Assembly (NCBI RefSeq): GCF_022023855.1
Contig: NZ_CP059450.1
Span: 1,727,001-1,791,000, forward strand
Source: Azospirillum brasilense
Lineage (GTDB): Bacteria; Pseudomonadota; Alphaproteobacteria; Azospirillales; Azospirillaceae
Reading direction: 5' to 3'
DNA length: 64,000 nt
The position numbers and the translations under genes were made by a program. The notes under the pieces were generated by a model. It ran no database searches and was not told the origin of the DNA. It worked only from the letters and a program-made list of their open reading frames with translations. Positions 56,396 to 64,000 of this stretch are shown here, piece after piece; position 1 is the stretch's first letter; every line of letters begins with the position of its first letter.

Positions 56396-56427
56396 CGGAT
56401 GCCGCATACAGTCCGAGGCCGATTGCG

Positions 56428-58581
56428 ATGAGTGATATTTCCAACACGCGACTGACCCGCTTCCTCTTGAACGGCACGGCGCTCGCCGCCCTGCTGGTGC
56501 CGGCGCTCGCCCAGGCGCAGGACGCGACCGCCCCGGCGGTTCTGGCTCCGGTGACCGTCGAGGGCAGCCGGGCCGTCGACACCGCGACCAGCCCGGTCCG
56601 CGGCTATGTGCCCGGCCGCTCGGCCACCGGGTCCAAGACCGACATTCCCCTGGAGGCGGTCCCGCAATCCGTCTCGGTGATCGGGCGCGAGGAGATGGAC
56701 GACCGCGGCGCGCAGAAGGTGGACGAGGCGCTGCGCTACACCCCCGGCGTCTTCAGCCAGCCCTTCGGCCCGGACAGCGACACCAACTGGATCTTCATCC
56801 GCGGCTTCCAGGCGACGCAGACCGGCATCTACCAGGACGGGCTCCAGCTCTACAGCTACGGCTTCGGCGGCCAGTTCGTGGACAGCTACACGCTGGAGCG
56901 GATCGAGGTGCTGCGCGGCGCCTCCTCCGTCCTCTACGGTGGCAGCAACCCCGGCGGTCTGGTGAATTACGTCTCCCGGCGGCCCGGCGACACGCCGGTG
57001 CGCTCGGTCGAGGCGGGGATCAACCAGCATGGCACCGCCCATCTCGGGCTGGACGTCGGTGGTGCCATCGACCCGACGCTGAGCTACCGGCTGACCGGGC
57101 GCATCGCCGGCGGCGACAGCTACACCGACTTCGCCGACGGCTTCCGCGGCACCATCTCGCCGAGTTTCAAGTGGTCGCCGAACGAGCGCAGCACGCTGAC
57201 GGTGCTGAGCAACTACACCGACATCGACGAGACGCACAACGGCGGCGCCTTCCTGCCCTATGTCGGCACGGTGAAGCCGGCCCCCTTCGGGCGCATCGAC
57301 CGCAAATCCAACTTCACCGAGCCGGACATCGACACCTACCGGCGCCGTCAGGCCTCCATCGGCTACGAGTTCGAGCACCGCTTCGACAATGACCTGACCT
57401 TCCGCCAGAACGCCCGCTATGGCTACAGCCGTGTCCACGAGGTCACGGTCTATCCCTTCGGCTACAACGGCTTCTCGGCGGTGCCGACCGATCCGAACAA
57501 CCTGCTGTCGCGCATCAATTTCGAGCACACGACCAAGGTCAACACCTTCCTGATCGACAACCAGCTCGAATCCAAGTGGCAGACCGGGCCGGTCGCCCAC
57601 ACGGCGCTGGTCGGCGTCGACTACAAGTATTTCAAGATGGATCAGGTGCAGGCGTCCGGCTCGGCCACGCCGATCAGCGCCACCAACCCGATCTACGGCG
57701 CCGCGCAGGGCCAGCGCTTCTCCTACATCGACCAGGAGCTGACGATGGGTCAGCTCGGCGTCTATCTCCAGGACCAGATGCGCTTCGGCCAGGGCTTCCT
57801 GGTGACGCTGAACGGTCGCTACGACATCGCCTCGACCGACGCCGAAGGCACGCCCGCCTACGACGGCAAGGACGGGAAGTTCAGCGGGCGCGCCGGTCTG
57901 GCCTACGAGTTCGCCAACGGCGTGACGCCCTATGTCAGCGCCTCCACCTTCTTCAACCCGGTGCTGGGATCGTCGGCGGTGGCCGGCGTGTTCAAGCCGG
58001 AAACCGGCCAGCAGTACGAGGTCGGCGTCAAGTACCGCCCGGCCTGGATGGACGCCATCTTCACCGCGGCCCTGTTCGACCTGACGCGCACCAACGTGGT
58101 GACCGGCCCCTTCAACGCCGAGACGCAGCTTGGCGAGGTCAACTCGCGCGGCATCGAGCTTGAGGCGAAGGCCAACATCACGCCGAACCTGAAGGCGGTC
58201 GCCTCCTTCACCGCGCTGGACCTCGACATCAAGAAGGACGCCAACCCGGCGCTGATCGGCAAGACCCCCTACATCGTGCCGCAGGTCCAGGGCTCGGCCT
58301 TCCTCGACTACACCTTCCGGGAAAGTGCGCTGGACGGCGTGTCGGTGGGCGGCGGCGTGCGCTACGTCGGCTCGTCCTGGGCCGACAACGAGAACACACT
58401 GAAGGTTCCCGCCGCCACCGTCTTCGACGCGCGGATCGGCTACAAGCCCGCCGCCTGGGGCGTGAATCTCGCCGTCACCAACCTGTTCGACAAGGAGTAT
58501 GTGGCGAGCTGCCAGACCCAGTTCTCCTGCGGCTACGCCGAGGGTCGGACCGCCCTGCTGACCGTCAACATGACGTGGTGA
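56428..58581 (+). CDS. TonB-dependent siderophore receptor (FhuA/FpvA-like, no STN)
   Basis: 717-residue outer-membrane receptor. Signal peptide (LLNGTALAALLVPALAQA), TonB-box region near APVTVEGSRA, plug domain about 60-190 (VPQSVSVIGREEMDDRG, RGFQATQTGIYQDG, LERIEVLRGASSVLYGGSNP) and a barrel ending LLTVNMTW. Lacks the N-terminal STN domain of the receptor at 24776, so it takes no part in sigma-factor signalling. Upstream Fur-like site and AraC regulator, and the Fhu-type ABC importer behind it, point to ferric-hydroxamate or related siderophore uptake. Confidence 0.93.
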   Translation: MSDISNTRLTRFLLNGTALAALLVPALAQAQDATAPAVLAPVTVEGSRAVDTATSPVRGYVPGRSATGSKTDIPLEAVPQSVSVIGREEMDDRGAQKVDEALRYTPGVFSQPFGPDSDTNWIFIRGFQATQTGIYQDGLQLYSYGFGGQFVDSYTLERIEVLRGASSVLYGGSNPGGLVNYVSRRPGDTPVRSVEAGINQHGTAHLGLDVGGAIDPTLSYRLTGRIAGGDSYTDFADGFRGTISPSFKWSPNERSTLTVLSNYTDIDETHNGGAFLPYVGTVKPAPFGRIDRKSNFTEPDIDTYRRRQASIGYEFEHRFDNDLTFRQNARYGYSRVHEVTVYPFGYNGFSAVPTDPNNLLSRINFEHTTKVNTFLIDNQLESKWQTGPVAHTALVGVDYKYFKMDQVQASGSATPISATNPIYGAAQGQRFSYIDQELTMGQLGVYLQDQMRFGQGFLVTLNGRYDIASTDAEGTPAYDGKDGKFSGRAGLAYEFANGVTPYVSASTFFNPVLGSSAVAGVFKPETGQQYEVGVKYRPAWMDAIFTAALFDLTRTNVVTGPFNAETQLGEVNSRGIELEAKANITPNLKAVASFTALDLDIKKDANPALIGKTPYIVPQVQGSAFLDYTFRESALDGVSVGGGVRYVGSSWADNENTLKVPAATVFDARIGYKPAAWGVNLAVTNLFDKEYVASCQTQFSCGYAEGRTALLTVNMTW

Positions 58582-58593
58582 CCAGGTTAAATC

Positions 58594-58710
58594 CCCTCTC
58601 CCCTCTGCTCACGCGCAAACACAGTTTGCGCTGACGCGACAGGCGGACCTTTGGTCCGCCGAAAGCGGGGAGAGGGTTAGGGTGAGGGGGTTGCGCTTTT
58701 GCCGAACGTA
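58594..58710. repeat. Palindromic repeat with three-way-junction potential
   Basis: Outer stem CCCTCTCCCC (58594-58603) / GGGGAGAGGG (58667-58676) encloses two perfect hairpins, GCGCAAAC-ACA-GTTTGCGC (58613-58631) and GGCGGACC-TTT-GGTCCGCC (58642-58660). The tail 58682-58710 matches the element at 32801-32829 in reverse. It sits between the receptor stop and the ABC ATPase start. Confidence 0.88.
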
Positions 58711-58722
58711 AAACCAGGACCG

Positions 58723-59514
58723 ATGAGCCAAGACCAGACCCAACCCCTCTACGACCTCGCAGGCGTAAGCTTCTCCGTTGCCGGACGGGCGATCCTGTCG
58801 AGACTGTCGCTCCGGCTGGATCCGGGGCGGATCTATGGGCTGGTCGGCCCCAACGGATCGGGCAAGAGCACGCTGATCCGCCTGCTGGCCCGCCAGCAGC
58901 CGCCGGGCGGTGGCGCCATCCGCTGCCTGGGGACGGACCTCGCGCGGATCGGCGACCGCGACTTCGCGCGCACCGTCGCCTACATGCCGCAATTCACCCC
59001 GCCCGCCGAGGGCATGACGGTGCGGGAGCTGGTGGCGCTGGGCCGCTTTCCCTGGCACGGCGCGCTCGGCCGCTTCGGGGCGGAGGACGCCGCCAAGGTG
59101 GCTGAAGCCATCGCCGAAACCCACCTCGACGCCTTCGCCGACCGGCTGGTCGACAGCCTGTCGGGCGGCGAGCGGCAGCGCGTCTGGCTGGCCATGATGC
59201 TGGCGCAGGACACGCGCTGCATGCTGCTCGACGAGCCGACCTCGGCGCTGGACATCGCCAGCCAGGTGGAACTGCTGGGGCTGGTGCGCCGGCTGAGCCG
59301 GGCGCGCGGCATCGGCGCGGTCATCGTGCTTCACGACATCAACATGGCGGCCAGCGTCTGCGACGAGATCCTGGCGATGCGCAACGGCGCGCTGATCGCC
59401 CAGGGCACGCCGGACGCCATCATGACCGGCGAGACGCTGGGGGCCATCTACCGCCTCGCCATGGCGACCGTCCCGCACCCGGTAACCGGCAAGCCGATCG
59501 GTTGCGTGCTGTGA
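58723..59514 (+). CDS. Iron-siderophore ABC transporter ATPase (FhuC/FecE type)
   Basis: 263 residues. Walker A GPNGSGKST, YMPQFTPPAEGMTVRELVALG (the LGRFPW segment of FecE/FhuC proteins follows), signature LSGGERQRVWLAMML, Walker B MLLDEPTSALDIA, switch LHDIN. It powers the fused permease downstream. ATG at 58723 has AGGA upstream; an in-frame ATG at 58699 starts inside the palindromic repeat and is unlikely. The stop overlaps the binding-protein GTG. Confidence 0.93.
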   Translation: MSQDQTQPLYDLAGVSFSVAGRAILSRLSLRLDPGRIYGLVGPNGSGKSTLIRLLARQQPPGGGAIRCLGTDLARIGDRDFARTVAYMPQFTPPAEGMTVRELVALGRFPWHGALGRFGAEDAAKVAEAIAETHLDAFADRLVDSLSGGERQRVWLAMMLAQDTRCMLLDEPTSALDIASQVELLGLVRRLSRARGIGAVIVLHDINMAASVCDEILAMRNGALIAQGTPDAIMTGETLGAIYRLAMATVPHPVTGKPIGCVL

Positions 59515-60407
59515 CGGGGCGCCCGACGATCACCCGCCGCCGCGCGCTGGGGCTGGCCGCCGGGGCGGTGCTGCTGCCCCGCCTCGGGCACGCCGCGTTC
59601 GGGCGGCGGGTCGCCGCCATCGACTGGGCGGGGCTGGAGACGGCGCTGGCCCTGGGCATCGTGCCGGTCGCCGCGACCGAACTGATCCAGTTCCGCAAGG
59701 TCGTCGTCGAGCCGGAGGTCCCAAAGTCGGTGATCGACCTCGGCTTGCGCGGCACGCCCAATTACGAGGCGCTGACGCTGGCCAAGCCGGACCTCATCCT
59801 CACCTCCAACTACTATGAGGGGCAGCGGGCCAGCCTGGAGCGGGTGGCGGAAACCCTGTCGCTGCCGATCTACCAGCCGGGCGTGCCGCCCTACACGCTC
59901 GCCGCCGAAGCGGCGCTGACCCTCGGCCGGGCGCTGGGTCGGGAGGCGGAGGCCCGCGCCTTCGTCGCCGGGGCCGACGCGGAGATCGCCCGGCTGGGCG
60001 ACTCCCTGAGCGGCACCGTCCGCCGCCCGGTGCTGGCGATCAACTTCGGCGACGCCCGCCATGTCCGCGCCTTCGGTGACGACAGCATGTTCGGCGCGGT
60101 GCTCCAGCGGTTGGGGCTGCGCAACGCCTGGGCCTCGCAATCGAGCTACAGCGCCGCGGCACCGCTGGGGATCGAGGCGCTGGCGCGCATGCCGGACGCC
60201 ATCACCGTCGTCGTTCCGCCGCTGCCCTCCGACGTGGTGCGGGGGCTGGACGACAGCGCCCTGTGGCAGGCCCTGCCGATGGTGCGGGAAAAGCGCGTGA
60301 GCGTGATCGAGCCGGTCAACCATTTCGGCGGGCTTCCGGCGGCGCTGCGCTTCGCCCGCCTCGTCACCGCCGCCCTGCTGCGGCCGGAGTCCGTCCGCCA
60401 TGGCTGA
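59511..60407 (+). CDS. Iron-siderophore ABC transporter binding protein (FhuD type)
   Basis: 298 residues. N-terminus ITRRRALGLAAGAVLLP is a twin-arginine-type signal, as in many FhuD-like proteins. The class III binding fold is shown by WAGLETALALGIVPVAA, LRGTPNYEALTLAKPDLIL and VVVPPLPSDV. A GTG start in a GTGA overlap with the ATPase gene is chosen; an upstream ATG at 59502 is possible. Captures ferric siderophore in the periplasm. Confidence 0.9.
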   Translation: MTGRPTITRRRALGLAAGAVLLPRLGHAAFGRRVAAIDWAGLETALALGIVPVAATELIQFRKVVVEPEVPKSVIDLGLRGTPNYEALTLAKPDLILTSNYYEGQRASLERVAETLSLPIYQPGVPPYTLAAEAALTLGRALGREAEARAFVAGADAEIARLGDSLSGTVRRPVLAINFGDARHVRAFGDDSMFGAVLQRLGLRNAWASQSSYSAAAPLGIEALARMPDAITVVVPPLPSDVVRGLDDSALWQALPMVREKRVSVIEPVNHFGGLPAALRFARLVTAALLRPESVRHG

Positions 60408-62388
60408 GCGCATGGCCGTCAACCGCATCCTGCTGTGGAGCGGGCTGGCGCTGGCCGCCGCCGCGCTGTCCGCTTGGCAGGTCGCCGGGCATGCCGCGGC
60501 GCCATCCATACCCTTGCCGCCGGACGCCGCGTGGCTGGACGGCGTCATCCTCTATCACGGCGTGCTGCCGCGCATCGCGGTGGCGCTGGTCGCCGGGGCG
60601 GCGCTCGGCCTGTCGGGGCTTCTGCTCCAGCGCGTGCTGCGCAACCCGCTGGCCGAACCCTCGACGCTCGGCGTGTCGGCGGGCGCCCAACTCGCCCTGA
60701 CGCTGGGGATGCTCTACGCCCCGGCACTGATGGACGGCGCGCGGGAGGGGGTGGCGCTGGCCGGCGGGTTGGCGGCGGTCGGGCTGATCCTCGCCATGAC
60801 GTGGCGGCGCGGGCTGGAGCCGGTGGCCGTCGTGCTGGCCGGCATGATGGTCGCCCTGACCGCGACGATGGGCAGCGCCGCGCTGATCCTCGCCAACGGC
60901 GAATATCTCTTCTCCATCTTCCTCTGGGGCGGCGGGGCGCTGGCGCAGCAGAGCTGGGGGCCGACGCTGACCATCGCCGTTCGGCTGCTGATCGGCGTTG
61001 GCGCGGCCTTTCTGCTGATGCGCCCGCTGGCCATCCTCGGGCTGGACGACGCCAGCGCCCGCAGCCTCGGCGTCGCCCTCAACGCCACGCGCTTCGGCGT
61101 CATCGGGGTCGCTGTCTGGCTGGCGGCCAGCGTGACGGCGGAGGTCGGGGTGATCGGCTTCGTCGGTCTCGCCGCTCCGGCGTTGGCGCATCTCAGCGGC
61201 GCGCGGACCCAAGGCCAGAGGCTGGTCGCCGCCCCGCTGATCGGCGCGCTCCTGCTCTGGTTGACCGACGGGCTGGTGCAGCTTCTGGCCGGGGTGGACG
61301 GAGAGCGGGTGCCGACCGGGGCGGCGACGGCGCTGCTCGGCGGCCCGCTGCTGCTCTGGCTGCTGCCGCGCCTGCGCATGTTCGAATGGCCGTCGCTGAA
61401 CAGCCGTCCCGCACCGTCGCACCGCAGTGCGCACCCTTACCGGCTGATCGCCCTGTTCGCCGTCTTCGGCGCGGTTGCCGTGGGCCTCGCGCTCACGGTC
61501 GGCTACGGGCCGGGCGGCTGGACGTTGTCCACCGGCCTGCTGCTCGACACGCTGCTGGGCTGGCGCGGTCCGCGCGTGGCGGTCGCCGCGGCGGCGGGGG
61601 CGATGCTGGCCGCCGCCGGAATGCTGTTGCAGCGGGTGACCGCCAACCCGCTGGCCAGCCCGGAAATCCTCGGCGTCGGCACCGGGGCGGGGGTCGGGCT
61701 GACCGCCGCGCTGTTCCTCGTCGCGGCCCCCGGCTTCGGTGTGCAGCTCGCCGCCTCGGCGGCGGGGGCGGTGCTGACTCTGGCCGCCATGCTGGCCCTG
61801 TCGCTGCGCGCCGGCTTCGGTCCGGAGCGGCTTCTGCTCGCCGGCATCGCCATGAGCGCCCTGTGCAGCGCCGTCCTGACCGCGGTCATCGCCACCGGCA
61901 CGCCGCAGGCCTTCGCGCTTCTGCGCTGGCTAAGCGGCTCGACCAACGAGGCCGGTCCGGGCGACGCCTGGTTCTGCGTCGGCACGGCGGTGCTACTGCT
62001 GGCAACCCTGCCGCTGACCGCCAAGTGGCTGGACATCCTGCCGCTGGGCGACGTGACGGCGCGGGCCGTCGGGTTGCCGGTGCGGCGCTGCCGCGTCCTG
62101 CTGGTGCTGCTGGCCGGGCTGCTGACCGCGGCGGCGGCGCTGTTCGTCGGGCCACTGAGCTTCATCGGCCTGATCGCGCCGCATCTTGCCCGGCTGGCCG
62201 GGCTGGGTCGTCCGCTCCAGCAGGGGATCGGGGCCGTTCTGATCGGTGCCGGGCTGATGGTGGTGTCGGACTGGCTGGCCCGCACCGTCGCCTTCCCCTA
62301 TCAATTGCCGCTCGGCCTATTCGCCGCGCTGCTCGCCGGCCCTTATCTGGTCTGGCTGCTCGGCCGCTCCGACGCCCGCGCCCATTGA
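60400..62388 (+). CDS. Fused FecCD-type siderophore permease (FhuB-like)
   Basis: 662 residues made of two homologous halves, as in FhuB. Each has LSGLLLQRVLRNPLAEPSTL or AAGMLLQRVTANPLASPEIL and the GFVGLAAPALAH or SFIGLIAPHLAR segment that contacts the ATPase, at about residues 68 and 255, then 405 and 590. One chain therefore replaces the usual permease dimer. Overlaps the binding-protein gene by eight bases. Confidence 0.93.
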   Translation: MAERMAVNRILLWSGLALAAAALSAWQVAGHAAAPSIPLPPDAAWLDGVILYHGVLPRIAVALVAGAALGLSGLLLQRVLRNPLAEPSTLGVSAGAQLALTLGMLYAPALMDGAREGVALAGGLAAVGLILAMTWRRGLEPVAVVLAGMMVALTATMGSAALILANGEYLFSIFLWGGGALAQQSWGPTLTIAVRLLIGVGAAFLLMRPLAILGLDDASARSLGVALNATRFGVIGVAVWLAASVTAEVGVIGFVGLAAPALAHLSGARTQGQRLVAAPLIGALLLWLTDGLVQLLAGVDGERVPTGAATALLGGPLLLWLLPRLRMFEWPSLNSRPAPSHRSAHPYRLIALFAVFGAVAVGLALTVGYGPGGWTLSTGLLLDTLLGWRGPRVAVAAAAGAMLAAAGMLLQRVTANPLASPEILGVGTGAGVGLTAALFLVAAPGFGVQLAASAAGAVLTLAAMLALSLRAGFGPERLLLAGIAMSALCSAVLTAVIATGTPQAFALLRWLSGSTNEAGPGDAWFCVGTAVLLLATLPLTAKWLDILPLGDVTARAVGLPVRRCRVLLVLLAGLLTAAAALFVGPLSFIGLIAPHLARLAGLGRPLQQGIGAVLIGAGLMVVSDWLARTVAFPYQLPLGLFAALLAGPYLVWLLGRSDARAH

Positions 62389-62429
62389 CCTCGCCTGACC
62401 CTTTCCGCTGTTCCGCAATGAGAAGAGCC

Positions 62430-64000
62430 ATGCTTCGCCGCTTCCTCTCCTACTACCGCCCCTTCACCGGCCTGCTGGTCCTCGACATCGTCTGCGCCGT
62501 CCTGTCGGGCCTGCTGGAGCTGGGGTTCCCGATGGCCGTGCGCGCCTTCGTCGACCAGCTCCTGCCGACCCAGGACTGGCCGCTGATCGTCGCCGCCACC
62601 GTGGCGCTGCTGGCGATCTACATGGCGAACGGCGGGCTGATGGCCATCGTGACCTACTGGGGCCACATGCTCGGCGTGAACATCGAGACGGAGATGCGCC
62701 GCAAGAGCTTCGACCATCTGCAGAAACTCTCCTTCAGCTTCTACGACAACAACAAGACCGGCCATCTCGTCGGGCGGGTCACCCGCGACCTGGACGAGAT
62801 CGGCGAGGTGGCGCACCACGGTCCGGAGGACCTGCTGATCGCGGTCATGACCTTCGTCGGCGCCTTCATCCTGATGGCGGTGGTGCATCTTCCGCTGGCG
62901 CTGATCACCGCGGCCATCGTACCGGTGATCGCCTTCGTGACCAGCCGCTACGGCGGGCGGATGACGAAGAACTGGCAGTCGCTCTATTCCCGCGTCGGCG
63001 ACTTCAACGTCCGCATCGAGGAGAATGTCGGCGGCATGCGCGTGGTCCAGGCCTTCACCAACGAGGACCATGAGCGCAAGCTGTTCGCCGAGGACAACGA
63101 CCGCTACCGCACCACCAAGCTCGCCGCCTACAAGATCATGGCGGCCTCGACGACGCTCAGCTACATGAGCATGCGGCTGATCCTGATCGTCGTCATGCTG
63201 ACCGGCGCCCATTTCGTGCTGGTGGGCGAGCTGACCCAAGGCGGGTTCTTCGCCTTCCTGCTGCTGGTCAACACCTTCTTCCGCCCGATCGAGAAGATCA
63301 ACGCGGTCATCGAGACCTACCCCCGCGGCATCGCCGGCTTCCGCCGCTACACCCAGCTGCTCGACACCCAGCCGGACATCGCCGACGCGCCGAACGCCGT
63401 TCCGGCCCCTCCGCTGAAGGGCGACATCCGCTACGAGGGCGTGTCCTTCGGCTACGACCCGGCGCGCCCGGTGCTGAAGGGCGTCGATCTGTCGATCAAG
63501 GCCGGCTCCACCGTCGCCTTCGTCGGGCCGTCGGGCGCCGGCAAGACGACGATCTGCTCGCTGCTGCCGCGCTTTTACGAGGTCATGGCGGGGCGCATCA
63601 CCATCGACGGCGTGGACATTCGCGCCATGACTCTGGCCTCGCTGCGCCGGCAAATCGGCATCGTCCAGCAGGACGTCTTCCTGTTCGGCGGCACGATCCG
63701 CGAGAACATCGCCTACGGCCGTCTCGGCGCCGGCGACGCGGAGATCATGGAGGCGGCGCGGCGGGCGCATCTCGACGGGCTGATCGCGTCGCTGCCGGAA
63801 GGGCTCGACACGATCATCGGGGAGCGCGGCGTGAAGCTGTCCGGCGGGCAGAAGCAGCGCCTGACCATCGCCCGCATGTTCCTGAAGAATCCGCCGATCC
63901 TGATCCTCGACGAGGCGACCTCCGCGCTCGACACCCAGACCGAGCGGGAGATCCAGAAGTCGCTGATGGAGCTGGCGGAGGGGCGGACCACCCTGGTCAT
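62430..64000 (+). CDS. ABC exporter, fused membrane and ATPase domains (3' end outside window)
   Basis: 523 complete codons are visible and no stop is met, so the gene runs off the right edge. Six-helix membrane domain with LSFSFYDNNKTGHLVGRVT and NEDHERKLFAEDNDRYR, then an ATPase domain: Walker A GPSGAGKTT (near 372), signature LSGGQKQRLTIARMF (near 475), Walker B ILILDEATSALDTQ. This is an MsbA/YojI-like homodimeric exporter. ATG at 62430 is preferred (AGAAGAG just upstream) but 62418 is also in frame. In a siderophore operon it may export a siderophore or remove iron-free ligand; inference only. Confidence 0.9.
   Translation, partial: MLRRFLSYYRPFTGLLVLDIVCAVLSGLLELGFPMAVRAFVDQLLPTQDWPLIVAATVALLAIYMANGGLMAIVTYWGHMLGVNIETEMRRKSFDHLQKLSFSFYDNNKTGHLVGRVTRDLDEIGEVAHHGPEDLLIAVMTFVGAFILMAVVHLPLALITAAIVPVIAFVTSRYGGRMTKNWQSLYSRVGDFNVRIEENVGGMRVVQAFTNEDHERKLFAEDNDRYRTTKLAAYKIMAASTTLSYMSMRLILIVVMLTGAHFVLVGELTQGGFFAFLLLVNTFFRPIEKINAVIETYPRGIAGFRRYTQLLDTQPDIADAPNAVPAPPLKGDIRYEGVSFGYDPARPVLKGVDLSIKAGSTVAFVGPSGAGKTTICSLLPRFYEVMAGRITIDGVDIRAMTLASLRRQIGIVQQDVFLFGGTIRENIAYGRLGAGDAEIMEAARRAHLDGLIASLPEGLDTIIGERGVKLSGGQKQRLTIARMFLKNPPILILDEATSALDTQTEREIQKSLMELAEGRTTLV

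Overview
The window is GC-rich, densely coded alphaproteobacterial DNA. Gene content (an XylX/alpha-ketoglutaric semialdehyde dehydrogenase pair, several ABC systems with GntR or LacI regulators, EcfG-type promoter, PepSY iron cluster) and protein character suggest Azospirillum or a close Rhodospirillales relative; this is inference, not a database result. No rRNA, tRNA, insertion sequence, phage or CRISPR was seen.

Layout. (1) 1-11405, minus: a very large repetitive type I-secreted adhesin followed by its own TolC, ABC ATPase and HlyD genes. The adhesin frame is broken by a CATC duplication inside a 15-bp repeat; without it the product would be 2582 residues. (2) 11740-23100, minus, with a divergent LacI-type regulator (23433-24494): ten genes in one direction comprising an SDR, a CaiB-type CoA-transferase, a binding-protein-like protein without signal peptide, a crotonase, an XylX-like FAH dehydratase, an alpha-ketoglutaric semialdehyde dehydrogenase and a sugar ABC importer. 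It looks like a sugar-acid catabolic operon with an unusual CoA branch and is the best candidate for an undescribed pathway. A GTGACCGSTAAC operator array lies between regulator and operon. (3) 24631-30246, plus: Fur-type promoter, STN-type TonB receptor, DUF4198, DUF3649, PepSY and DUF3325 membrane proteins (iron uptake/reduction). (4) 30391-32727: cstA and its small partner, separated by a UUCG hairpin. (5) 32877-35431, minus: SDR, zinc alcohol dehydrogenase and a small membrane protein behind an EcfG-like general-stress promoter. (6) 35699-39334: GntR regulator and polar amino-acid ABC importer. (7) 39397-44468: SGNH hydrolase, a nitrilase-fold hydrolase coupled to a winged-helix protein, and glutamine-dependent NAD synthetase. 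(8) 44625-51797: NitT/TauT-type ABC importer, formamidase-like hydrolase, ornithine-cyclodeaminase-like enzyme and a chemoreceptor, with a divergent GntR regulator. (9) 51818-55042: small acidic protein, PhnB/VOC protein, DHA2 exporter with divergent LysR regulator. (10) 55347-64000: AraC regulator, second TonB siderophore receptor, Fec/Fhu-type ABC importer and the start of an ABC exporter that leaves the window.

Many operon junctions are ATGA/GTGA overlaps, so translational coupling is common. Two related palindromic repeats (32752-32868 and 58594-58710) sit between genes. All functional calls rest on reading translated motifs and context; nothing was searched.
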